Assembly (NCBI GenBank): GCA_947561395.2
Contig: OX387187.1
Coordinates: 2,672,976 to 2,736,975, forward strand
DNA: 64,000 nt
From: Buxus sempervirens
Taxonomy: Eukaryota > Streptophyta > Magnoliopsida > Buxales > Buxaceae
Reading direction: 5' to 3'
The notes under the pieces are model-generated. The model was not told the DNA's origin. It ran no database searches and worked only from the letters and a program-made list of their open reading frames with translations. Shown here piece by piece: positions 1 to 9,682 of the stretch. A program made the translations under genes and the position numbers. Within the stretch, counting starts at the first letter, position 1, and the number at the start of each line of letters is the position of its first letter.

Positions 1-259
1 CCCGCTCAAGGACGATACGGATGATTTGACTAGCCCACTCACCAAGGAGCTGAGGCAGCAACTGTTATCAAAGTGGAGGACTGTGCGCGTGCACCAGGAG
101 GACATATTCTCTAAATCCCACTTTCAAGAGTATGAACAGTGGATGGTCCAGGAATTTGGCCACGACGGCCCCCCGCCTCTTCAACCCATCACTTCTAGTG
201 CCATTCTAGTTCCGCCCCCTGACACATACAAGGATAAGGTAGCCAAACTGCAGGAGACC

Positions 260-2764
260 TGTAACGCCCTGGATCCAGGTTTATTTAAACACATAAACCT
301 AAATCTGGTTCATTAGGGAAAATAGCCCAAAACAACTATTTCAGACTTAAACAATTTCATTTATTATATCAAAGTGCGGAAATAAAAACATCTTTCAGAA
401 AGCACAGAATTAAACCACCAAAATAATCTATTATCATTTCATCTATAAAGTCTGGAAAGGGTTCAACTAAATAACATAAATAACATCCACCAAGGGTGTG
501 GAATAAAAATACTAATAATCCTTCAAATAACATCAAAATCCTCAAATAAAATACTAAAGTGAATTCCTAAGAAAATAAAACTAAATCTCTCCATGTCCTC
601 CTGGACCTACACAGGAATGAAATAGTCTTTTTCTTGGTAATCATAGTAATCCCCCGGAGTCTTTACCCCAGCAACGTCCTCTCTAGAAATATCTGAAAAC
701 AAAACCAATAAAACAATAATGTGAGAAACAACATCTCAGTAAGCAGTCATGCAAATAGTTGACCACAATAAAATATGCAACGCCTAATCCAAAAAATCAC
801 AATAAGATTCAAGACAACAATGAAATACAATTTGTCCACCTCATGGGACTCATAAAATAGTATATCAAAAAAAAGAGAGTAGACATGTGCCAATATGCTA
901 CCTAACCGAATTACGATGGACCAGCTGCCTGCAGTCTGGCTATTCAACACCAACGGAAGAACCCAACCATGAGTTAGCATGTACGGCCCAACCAATCCAG
1001 GAGTGGGTAACGGTGCGACCGACCAATCCAGGAGTGGTACCATCCTCGAGATGATGGAATGCCTCAGACACAGAATTCAAACCCCTCTAATACACATTTT
1101 ACTTACTAGCTATTCTATGGATCCATATAACTGCTAAGCCCACTCAACAGTGAGAAAAACCAACCAAGGTAATGGACATACTTCTCAATAACACCCACCA
1201 AATACAGAACCTTATCTGTATCACCAAATCCACCCATGTGGGAAACAATAAATCAGGCATCAGCCTTGTCACACCAGTGACCCAAAAACCAAAACAGAAT
1301 GCACCAAGTCATATATCCAAAACTCTAGGTTTCAATGGGCCAGTATGTCCCGAATGTGTATCGACTCCATCAATGCACAAAATACCTTCATATCACCAAA
1401 TACAGGTGTATGAACTCACAAAACCAACCTTGGTTAAAAGTAAAATCTTTTGGAACAATGGAATCAAGTAAAAGTGCATTTTTAGAAACATTTACCCAAA
1501 ATCTTTATAAAATTGAATTTTAAACATCCACCAGTGCAAACAATTCCCAAATACCCCAATCTTGATGGTACATAGGTTAAATTTGGATAAAAACACTTTC
1601 ATAGTGAAAAACTAGGTTGAAAAGCTAATTTCCAAAAATCTGACAGACTGGTCACTCGAGCGGCCAAGGGTGCTCGATCGGCCTTAAACAATAGGTTGTT
1701 TTAGGGGAGGTCGCTCGAGTGATTGTTCTAGCGACAGTTCAATCTGGGTAAAATTGCTTTCGGGTTTTGGAATAAATACATAGGGCGCTAGAGCGACTGC
1801 TCAAGCGACCCGATTCGTGAAAAATCAGTAACTTTGCGAAATTCAACAAAAATTCCACAACTTAATAGTCAATGCATAAAAACCATTCTAAATCATTCTA
1901 AAACACTTTATAAACATGCTAGAACAATTCCCAACAATTAAAACATCATAAATAACAAAAAACAATGCATCAAATCACCGATTAACCATGTATATCGTCT
2001 AAACACGAATTTGTATTTTATGCAAGTGTCAAGGGACTACTTACCTGGTTTTAGGACTTAAACCTTCTCTAAAAGCTCTAAGATATCACCCCAAATACTC
2101 TCCAATAGATCTCAGAAGGCCTTGATCTCATCTGGTTCAAAAATCACACTTTTAAGACTCTTAAACATACTCAAATCTCCAGAACAGAAACTTATTTCTA
2201 TTTGGCTCTTACCTGAGTTCTTGTGCACGAAACTCCTCCTTCTTCCTTCTCTATGACGGCTCCAACAAGTTGTTTAGGGTTTGGTTTAGTCACAAGGAAA
2301 CTAGGAGAAGAATAGAGGAAGCAAGCAAGGATGTGCGGCTATTCTTCTATTTTGAGTTTTTAAACTCAACATGAATAACTCCATGCACTACTAGGTTTGT
2401 TTATTATTTAATGGCTTTTACTTATATACCCTCCTTCCTTAATCCAATTACAAACAAACCTTTAATCCTTAAACCAACTAATTCCGGGTCAACCCACTCT
2501 CCTTGGGTTCGACCACTCCCTTTATTGATTCTTATACTTCTAATTAATTCTTAAATAAATTCTTACTAATAATATCATAGCACACTACAATTATTTATAT
2601 TACAATTATATTTGGTCAATAATCAGGAGCTCACCTTATATAAGCTCTCCTATCATCTCCGGTTCATCTTGATTTCCTCCAGGTTGAACTAAAATTTCAT
2701 CTCCTACATATTATTAACCAATTAGTCTATTGATTTATTTATTACTAAAATCTGGGATTTTACA
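260..2764 (-). mobile_element. Solo LTR, Ty3-like family, TSD AGACC
   Basis: Begins TGTAACGCCCTGG and ends GGGATTTTACA on the + strand. It is flanked by AGACC at 255-259 and 2765-2769. It contains no coding region, primer site or polypurine tract, so it is a 2505-bp solo LTR inserted in ORF1. Orientation is inferred as minus: read that way it starts TGTAAAATCCC, has a TATA box (GGTATATAAG, + 2422-2431), then a splice-donor consensus and later a strong acceptor. A CpG-rich cluster with CTCGAGCG-type motifs lies at 1650-1810. No protein is present to assign the lineage. Confidence 0.9.
693..2212 (-). other. Putative intron inside the solo LTR
   Basis: On the minus strand a donor CTCAG|GTAAGAG starts at 2212, about 210 nt after the TATA box. 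An acceptor with a T-rich tract (GGTTTTGTTTTCAG|AT) ends at 693. The same donor-acceptor pair at similar spacing occurs in four other LTRs of this window (28926-30448, 60017-61525, 48401-49852, 53772-55208). Splicing is inferred from consensus and conservation only. Confidence 0.45.
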
Positions 2765-2958
2765 AGACCCACTTCCGTATCCATTTAGTTTATGCGGATT
2801 CAGAACGGGAGAGTAGATAGGCCAATATGGCCCTCCAGCATGAAATGGACTCAGTGTGTAAGTGCGCAGAGGAGGACCGACGCCTGCGGAACAAGCTTTT
2901 GCTTGCCTTGAGGAGACAAGATGTGTCCTCCCACTATGATGATGACCAACCTAGCTAG

Positions 2959-3323
2959 GCTTTGGCTTTTTTGTAATTGATAAACATGTTGATGTACTGC
3001 GAGCCTCGACAGGCTCTTCTTAATTGTATTTGAGCATGAATTCCCTTTTGATCAAATGATTTGCTTTGAACTTAACAAGACAAGAACTTAATCTAAGATG
3101 AGTGATCTGAATTGAAGCCCCAAAATTTGGGCAGCTCGGTCTCCGACCGACCATCTCCCTTCACTGATTGCAAATTCCCCATGGCTGCGACCATCGAACT
3201 CCTTTGAATGCATCACTCTCATCGAGATCGTAAAGCCCAGCAAGTGGTCAAAACCTAAGGACACCCAAGACTTTGAGCTCAGATCACACCCGTTTGTATC
3301 TTTTCGCAAGATCATTCGGTCAA
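2959..3323. other. Tat element spacer between ORF1 and tandem repeats
   Basis: Noncoding spacer of the Tat/Ogre-like element. From about 3100 it grades into diverged copies of the repeat that follows (ccgaccgacc..., gccgaatttt...). I see no gene or other clear signal here. Confidence 0.5.
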
Positions 3324-4115
3324 GCCGAATTTTAGGGCACCAAAGTTGCCGACGGATGAGTTGGAGATTGGTGGAGGAGCGTCCTGGCATAGCCTACCCC
3401 AAGTAGTGGCACCAAAGCCACCGACAGATGAGTCAGAGATTGACTAAGGAATGTTCAGGTACTACTAGCCGAATTTTAGGGCACCAAAGCTGCCGACGGA
3501 TGAATCAGAGATTGGTGGAGGAGCGTCCTGGCATAGCCTACCCCAGATAGCAACAGCAAAGCCGCCGACGGATGAGTCAGAGATTGGCTAAGGAACGTCC
3601 GGGTACTACTAGCCTAATGTTAGGGCACTGAAGCTGCCGACAGATGAGTCGAAGATTGGTGGAGGAGCGTCCTGGCATAGCCTACCCCAAGTAGTGGCAC
3701 CAAAGCCGCCGACAGATGAGTCGGAGATTGGCTAAGGAACGTCTGGGTACTACTAGCCGAATTTTAGGGAACCGAAGCTGCCGACAGATGAGTCAGAGAT
3801 TGGTGGAGAAGCATCCTAGCATAGCCTACCCCAGATAGCAACACCAAAGCCGCCGACGGATGAGTCAGAGATTGGTTGAGGAATGTCCGGGTACTACTAG
3901 CCGAAGTTTAGGGCACTGAAGCCACCGACGGATGAGTTGGAGATTGGTGGAGGAGCATCCTGGCATAGCCTACCCCAGATTGCAACACCAAAGCCGCCAA
4001 CGGATGAGTCGGAGATTGGCTAAGGAACGTCTTGGTATTACTAGCCGAAGCTTGTGGCACTGAAGCTGCCGACGGTTGAGTCGGAGATTGGTAGAGGCAA
4101 CCTCTGGTGCTGCTC
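3324..4115 (+). repeat. 144-bp tandem repeat array, about 5.5 units
   Basis: The motif GCCGAATTTTAGGGCAC or close variants starts at 3324, 3468, 3612, 3756, 3900 and 4044, an exact 144-bp period. Each unit is two related halves of about 72 bp, each with a variant of GCCGACGGATGAGTCAGAGATTGG. The array lies between ORF1 and gag of the Tat/Ogre-like element. The short open frames on the opposite strand here are by-products of the repeat. Confidence 0.9.
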
Positions 4116-4221
4116 TTTTGCTCACCCCTATAAAGACCCAACATGGTCCAACCCCGTGACATTGAGCTCAACCATAACCCTAGTGATGAAGGTTCTTTTC
4201 CCTTGTCGTACTAAGGTGACC

Positions 4222-4590
4222 AAAATAGACCAGTTCTTCAAAATTAGGGTTCTCTCTCCCGGTCACCTCCCAATGGCTAAAATAGATCAGCTTCCAGAAG
4301 TCGGGTTCTCTCTCCTAGTCATCTCCAAGTGCCTAAAACAGATCCGTTCATAAAAGTTAGGTTCTCTTCCTTTGTTGCCTTTGGGCAACTAAAATAGATC
4401 AGTTATTCTAATCACATCAGAAAAGGAAAAAACAACATGAGAAAATAAACAAATTCAATAATAAAGTTGCATGACCAATTCGTGTAAAACTGCACTAATG
4501 CCCGGCAATTATTTTAAACAGGTACCAAAATAGCTTCCAGAAGCCCGTACCTGTCGAGATCGAGGCAGAGGCTCAAAATGGATCAGAAAG
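4222..4590 (+). repeat. Degenerate ~56-bp repeats leading into the gag start codon
   Basis: The motif AAAATAGATCAG (variants AAAATAGACCAG, AAAACAGATCCG, AAAATAGCTTCC) starts at 4222, 4279, 4335, 4391 and 4527, with GGTTCTCTCTCC-like segments between. The last copy reads AAAATGGATCAG at 4575 and holds the gag ATG (4578). This suggests the gag N-terminus or its leader was built from, or spread by, this repeat. Confidence 0.6.
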
Positions 4591-6130
4591 GAGACCAGAC
4601 ACCACCAGGGCAATACCCGGCAGAATCTAGCCAGACACAGGTTGTCAATGACCTACAGCAGAAAATCAATAGCATGGGTTCCATCATTCAGGACCTAATG
4701 GCAAAATTAAAGGAATTGAAACAAGTTCCCCCAGTAGTGCTGGCCACCCAGTAGCAGCAGCAGATCCAGCCGTAAGCAGAAGCGGTGCAACCATATCCAG
4801 TGCATCCTCCCCTGATGGCACCACCACAACCACTGTCAGCAGCACCATTTCAGGCGGCAATACTAGGCCACCCTCCACAGTAGGATCCGTTCGTTCCTGT
4901 CCAACTGGGACAGGACGAAGAGGACTGGTACAGAACCTAGGAGGCTCAGTTTGAGGAAAGGCTGGAAGCGATCAAAGAATATAATAAGGCGCAGATGGCC
5001 GCCATGCGTGAGGACCTTTTGAAGCAACTCTAGCCAAGCACAGTCCAAAGCAAGGCTAATATGGAGAGCCTTTCTTTCTTCTCCGACATCCAACTCCCAG
5101 CTAAATTCAGATGCCCTGAGTTGTAACAGTTCTACGGCACAGGCTGCCTGTTGAATTATCTTAGATCCTATTCTGGTGACATGTGCCAGTATGCCAAGGA
5201 AGAAAGGATTATGGTGCAGTTCTTTCAGAAGTCGTTAACTAGGGTAGCCTACACTTGGTTTTTGAGTCTGGATAAAACCAAAATCAAAATATGGAATGAC
5301 TTGGCAGCTGTCTTCATCCAACAGTATCGTCTGAACAATCAGATAGTTCAAACCAGGGCAGAACTACAGAGGTTGGCTAAGAAGAGCCAGGATTCTGTGA
5401 GAGAGTATGCCAAGAGATAGAAGGAATTGGCAACCATGGTGCAACCACCACTTTTAGAGCAAGAGATGACATCTCTGTTCATTGCCTCACTAGGGCAGCC
5501 ATTCTTTACTTTACTACTGGGGCAAAGTACGTCCAACTTCAACGATCTAATCCTGACAGTAGATTGGATTGAGGACGCAGTGAGAGCAGGCAAGATCAAC
5601 GGCAGTGGGTAGAGTTCCGTTCCAAGAAGGCCAGTGGCTGGGCAGGCGAGTAGAAATTAGGGATAAGAGCCCCGATCAACGGCAGTGGGCAGAGTTCCAT
5701 TCCAAGAAGGCCAGTGGCTGGGCAGGCGAGCAGAAATTAGGGATAAGAGCCCTGAAGGCAAGAACCGCATGCAGTCAACTATGTGCAGCCGGCTCCACCA
5801 TACCACTTCTCCTAGAGGCCAGAGGCAATGGCACCTTAAGTTTAGGGGCAGGCTGTTTACCAAGGAGTGAGGAGAACGAAAGAAGAAATGGAAGTCAGAA
5901 TGAGGAGGGTCTTCACCCCTACCATATGCACCAGCAGAGTTACTACCAACGCTACTGAAGAAGGGGTATGTGCAAATTAAGCCCCCAAATCCTCGACTGG
6001 TTAATGCGAGAAGCTATAATGTAGCAGAGCGATGCCAGTACCATTCTGGTGCTCCAGGGCATAGCACTAACCACTTCTAGGGTCTAAGACATGGCGTACA
6101 AGACCTGATAGACAATAAGTGTATCACAGT
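4578..6130 (+). pseudogene. gag of the Tat/Ogre-like element, with stops and duplication
   Basis: Structural capsid polyprotein of the Tat element, inactive. The first ~58 codons from ATG 4578 (MDQKGDQTPPGQYP...) lead to a TAG, followed by a Q/P-rich stretch with more stops. The Retrotrans_gag-type domain lies at about 5061-5590, with recognisable stretches FFQKSLTRVAYTWFLSLD, IWNDLAAVFIQQY and REYAKR*KELATMVQPPLLEQEM. An 80-bp tandem duplication at 5594-5753 breaks the frame. The nucleocapsid-like segment CQYHSGAPGHSTNHF is at about 6031-6075 and lacks its last Cys. Most stops can be explained as CAG, CAA or TGG codons changed by C-to-T or G-to-A. The gene is cut at 6130 by a Tat-family LTR, and the protease region that should follow is missing. 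Confidence 0.85.
5594..5753 (+). repeat. 80-bp direct tandem duplication in gag
   Basis: The segment starting GATCAACGGCAGTGGG at 5594 recurs at 5674 with only a few changes. The period is 80 bp, not a multiple of three, so the duplication shifts the gag frame. It arose after insertion or during the last mobilisation of the element. Confidence 0.9.
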
Positions 6131-6693
6131 TGTAAGCACCTCATTTTTGTGCTCTCGAAAGTGCCCGAAATGCAAAACCCAACTAAAAAGTCAAACCCTG
6201 AGGGGTCAAAACTTGACTTTTTGATCAAGTGAAAATTGGCTGCCTTGCTTTATCTCAGTAGATAAAGGATCCCGACACGGTTCCAACGCAACTGAGTTTG
6301 CTGGAATCCGAGCCCGGATGAAGGATCTGCAGGCCGGTCAAACTTGAGGGGGAGCCGAAAGTTGACTCTTTGCTAAATCCCAAATCAGGTGCTTAGCCCT
6401 ATCCCATTGGATAGAGGACTCCGATACGGTTCTAATTCAACTGAGTTTGCTCAAATTGGAGTCCGGATGAAGAAGATATGAGCTGTCGAAATTTCCGAGC
6501 AACAGAAACCGGAAAACTGCACACGTGGCGAGAGGCGCAGGAAATATATATCAGGGGGCAATCCGTGAATATCCAAACATACAAAATATCTCAGGGATTA
6601 AATCAAAAATTCGCAAGGACCAAATCTGCGAATATCCAAGTGTATCAGGTGAATTTGCGAATATCCAGGGACCAAATCTACAAATATCGGATT

Positions 6694-6939
6694 TGTATCC
6701 GACCATAAATGTCGGATACACTTTTTATTATTAATATCTGATATTAAATGTCAGATACAAGAGATACGCTCAGTAGATTCGCGCGGATTTGCCGACAGAT
6801 TCGTGGCAGCATTAATTTTTTGAAATAATTGCACTTGTATCCGACATAGAATGTCGGATACAAGAAGACCTTAATGTATCCGGCCATGAAGGCCGGATAC
6901 ACATGGTGTCTAGTGTATCCGGGCTTCAAGGCCGGATAC
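6694..6939 (+). repeat. Array of five ~25-bp palindromes upstream of TATA
   Basis: Palindromes: TGTATCCGAC-7 nt-GTCGGATACA (6694-6720), TATCTGA...TCAGATA (6735-6757), TTGTATCCGACAT...ATGTCGGATACAA (6835-6863), TGTATCCGGCC...GGCCGGATACA (6875-6901), GTATCCGGGC...GGCCGGATAC (6914-6939). A weaker copy lies 1.6 kb downstream (8578-8601). All use the stem word TATCCG, which is not used by the other Tat LTR copies. Confidence 0.85.
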
Positions 6940-6948
6940 CAACTGTTT

Positions 6949-6960
6949 TTTATATATAGG
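6949..6960 (+). promoter_or_regulatory. TATA box of Tat LTR (6131 copy)
   Basis: TTTATATATAGG lies directly after the palindrome array. It aligns with CTATAAATAG (25880), CTATAAAAGG (32601) and the reversed CTATTTATAG (50470) in the other copies. A splice-donor consensus AG|GTAAGG follows at 7231, about 280 nt downstream. Confidence 0.7.
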
Positions 6961-9682
6961 CCAGCAACCCCCCTGGCTGAGGGCTGCTGGCCTTAACCAT
7001 TTTTCCCCCACCTAGCTTGGTCCGAACCCCCTCTCTTGTAGCTGCCCTTGTCTCCCAAGCCCCCAAGCACCTCACCTTGTCTTCTCATCCTCTCTTCTCT
7101 TCTTCTCCTTCATCTTTCTACCAAAGACCAAGGTGATTAGTTGATGTTGGTGCAAGAAGAAGAGAGCTCCAGCTGCTGTCCAACCTCCAGGAGGTGTCTC
7201 CATCTTGCCTAAGAGTCTAAGAACTACCAGGTAAGGTTCCTCATTGCATTGTATTATACATACATTAAGATCAGATTTTTCTATTGTTTTCCCTACTCTT
7301 TCCTTCTTCCTTGGCATGAGCTCACTTCCTTGGTAGTTTAAGCATGTATTTGCTTTCTTTTTCGTGACATGGAGATCCTCAAAAGTAAGAGGTACACGTG
7401 GGGTTTCACAGGTGCATGAGAGCTCAGTTTTCTTGCACACTTTTAGTGTTCAGAGGTTGCTGTTCTTGGTCTTGTTTTAAGCATTTCTAAGAGGAGCCTG
7501 TCCCTCTCTTATCTCATCTAATGTGCCCCTAAATAACCCCCCATTCCCCTTCTAAATTTGATTTTTTAGTTTTGCTCTTCTCTTACTTTTCCTTCACTTT
7601 CCATGGATGATTTTTTTCTGCTGGCCGTACCCTTCTTTGACCTGCTGTTCTTGGCTGTAGTTGCAGCATGATCTCTAACCTTGTCTTTGTTACTCGCTGT
7701 TTTTCTCGGCAAATGTATGTAAGCATGCTCCCACCACCCCCTGATCCACTATTAGGGTTCACATGAGCTGCTGCCTCCAGCAGCAGCAGCACTCCCCTTC
7801 CCTAGTAGCATGTTAAGCCTCATTAGGGCTCCACTTAACAATTGTTGTTCCCTTATGTATAGCAGGTTTTGTTTGCTTTTCAGAAGTATACAACATGTCA
7901 TTTCTATACTGTCTTTTTATTTGCATGTGAGCATGTTCCTGTTCCCCCTCTAACCTGCTGTTTTGGTATCTCCAAGTGCACCCTTGCCAGCTACTGCTGT
8001 GCGCCCCAACCCACCTTAATTGCTGCCTCACCAGCATGTTCTAGTACCATCTCACACCCTTTAAGCATGTATGAACCCTCCACTGTTGCTGTCCCAGCAG
8101 ATTCAGAAACCCAATACCACTTCCAGCCTTAATAGCATGTTTAAACTTTTCTTTCTTTGGTTGTTGCCCCGTGCATTCGCATGAGGTTTTATCACTTGCT
8201 TTCATTAATGTATACATGACATGCTTGGTGGCTTAGCTTTCTTAAGTGCATGCCCGCAAATGTGCAACCCCCATGAATGTGATCCCATTTATCTCTCTTT
8301 AATTTTGCTGTTCAAGCCCTCCCCAAGACCCCTATCCCACTGCTGCATGTTGCTGGGAAGAGATAAGGGGCAGCAGCCCCAATGCCTTCTTGTTTTGTAG
8401 AGAACTCCCAAGAGGGATAATCCCCCAAATCTGAACCAATGTAGGCCCACCCAGGGGCCCGCACAACTTGTATAAACCTCCTAGGAAGCCCATGAAGCCA
8501 CCCCAACTGTAAAATCCCTAAAAGAAGCACTTTTAAGGTGATCTGACAACTCAAGTCGGGTCACTTATGGTTTGTTTATATCCAACAGCTAAGGTCGGAT
8601 ACATGTTAAAAATGCCACTTTATGTGCCCCTTGATTCTTGCTATATTCGAATGATGATTTCAACAAAACTAAATGAACCAATAGGGTTTCTGGGTCATCC
8701 GGAAACCCAATATGGGATTTGGACCATCGGTCCAACCGGATGCATTGTGGGCCTTCCAACGGGACCTACCAAGCCCAATGACCCCTTGGCATGCAATTAA
8801 GCAACTTAAGCAATCAATCTAACCGAATGGGCCAGACTCGATGCGGCCCACCCGAGAACTGGTTTTGTGGAATGATGTGTTAAAGTAGCATGGTTTGGCC
8901 GAGACCAAAGGGCAAGGGCCTATTGGGCCCGCCAAGCCCACTAACCCAGGAAGTAAGGGTTCAAAAAACCTAACTTCACATAACTCGGGCTTTCAAGCCC
9001 AAAGCTGGACCACGGGCCTCAAGCCTAGTGACCAGCCCATTTTGGTGAATCTAAACAAGATAAACCTAAAACACTTTGGCAATCTTCATGGGGGCCCATC
9101 CAGGGGCCCGCAAACCATTGCCGACCCACTTTTTACATAAAAGACATTTAAATCTCCAAACTGAACCTTGAGATAAAATCAATTCATTTAACCTAAAACC
9201 CAAAGGGCGTCCTAAGCTAGACAGAGGCCCACTAAGGGACATGTGGGCTTGACCAAGCCCACCAAGGAATCCGTGGGTCTTCCAACGGGGCCCACCCAAT
9301 CAGACTTAGAGCACTTAATTAAGCAAGATAAAAGCAATTAAAGTGACCCATATCACTCAGGTGGTCCCGCCAAACTTAACCAAAATTGCATGTTGGATTA
9401 GGAATCGGGTGAGAAAATCAGTAAGTTGACTCAAACCAGGAGAACTCTATGGGACCCGTCAACCGACGGGGCGGACCGGGGTGTCAACGGACTTTCCCGG
9501 ACCGTAACCGAAAACCTACTTAGAATCTCAAAGCCGTAGACCAGCCCAATAGACAAACTTAGGCACCCAGGTGTCCGCCTGCACCCCATCAGGCGGTGGC
9601 GACTCCAATTTCCCGTTTTACCCTCCCGAAAGCACGCGCGAGAATTCGTGCGCCCCGTCGTGCTGCAATTTTATCCTGCGCG

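Larger units (their letters stand above)
2..2958 (+). pseudogene. ORF1 of the Tat/Ogre-like element, C-terminal part, split by a solo LTR
   Basis: The frame is open from the first bases of the window to 259 (polar, charged residues, e.g. KELRQQLLSKWRTVRVHQED) and resumes at 2770 after a solo LTR. Reading across the junction with one AGACC copy removed keeps the same frame to a TAG at 2956-2958. The C-terminal part is helical and charged (HEMDSVCKCAEEDRRLRNK) and ends in SSHYDDDQPS. One in-frame TAG lies in the second part, where a CAG Gln codon would fit. The position upstream of gag is that of the extra ORF1 of Ogre/Tat elements, whose function is unknown. The N-terminus lies outside the window. 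I recognise it by context and style, not by a defined domain. Confidence 0.6.
6131..9682 (+). mobile_element. Tat-family LTR inserted in gag-pol, no matching TSD
   Basis: Starts TGTAAGCACCTCA like the other Tat LTRs of this window (25346, 31661, 63414, and 45676-51304 reversed). It ends near 9682 in a diverged copy of the family end (CGTGCGCCCC..., compare TGTGCACA elsewhere). Landmarks: two ~148-bp U3 repeats (6262, 6409), a palindrome array (6694-6939), TATA box (about 6950), splice-donor consensus (7231), poorly conserved GC-rich tail. The 5 bp before it (ACAGT) do not recur after it, and about 1.5 kb of the host element (protease and the start of RT) is missing. The right junction is therefore a deletion or recombination product; its coordinate is approximate. 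Confidence 0.75.

Noticed and set aside
3324-4115. CRISPR-like array
   Set aside because: Units are contiguous 144-bp direct repeats with no unique spacers, inside a plant retrotransposon.
5657-5863. Reverse-strand frame across the 80-bp duplication
   Set aside because: It is a shadow of the gag sequence on the other strand.
7072-8800. Several open frames of 60-120 codons in the Tat LTR
   Set aside because: None is shared in frame with the homologous segments of the other Tat LTR copies, so they are chance frames.
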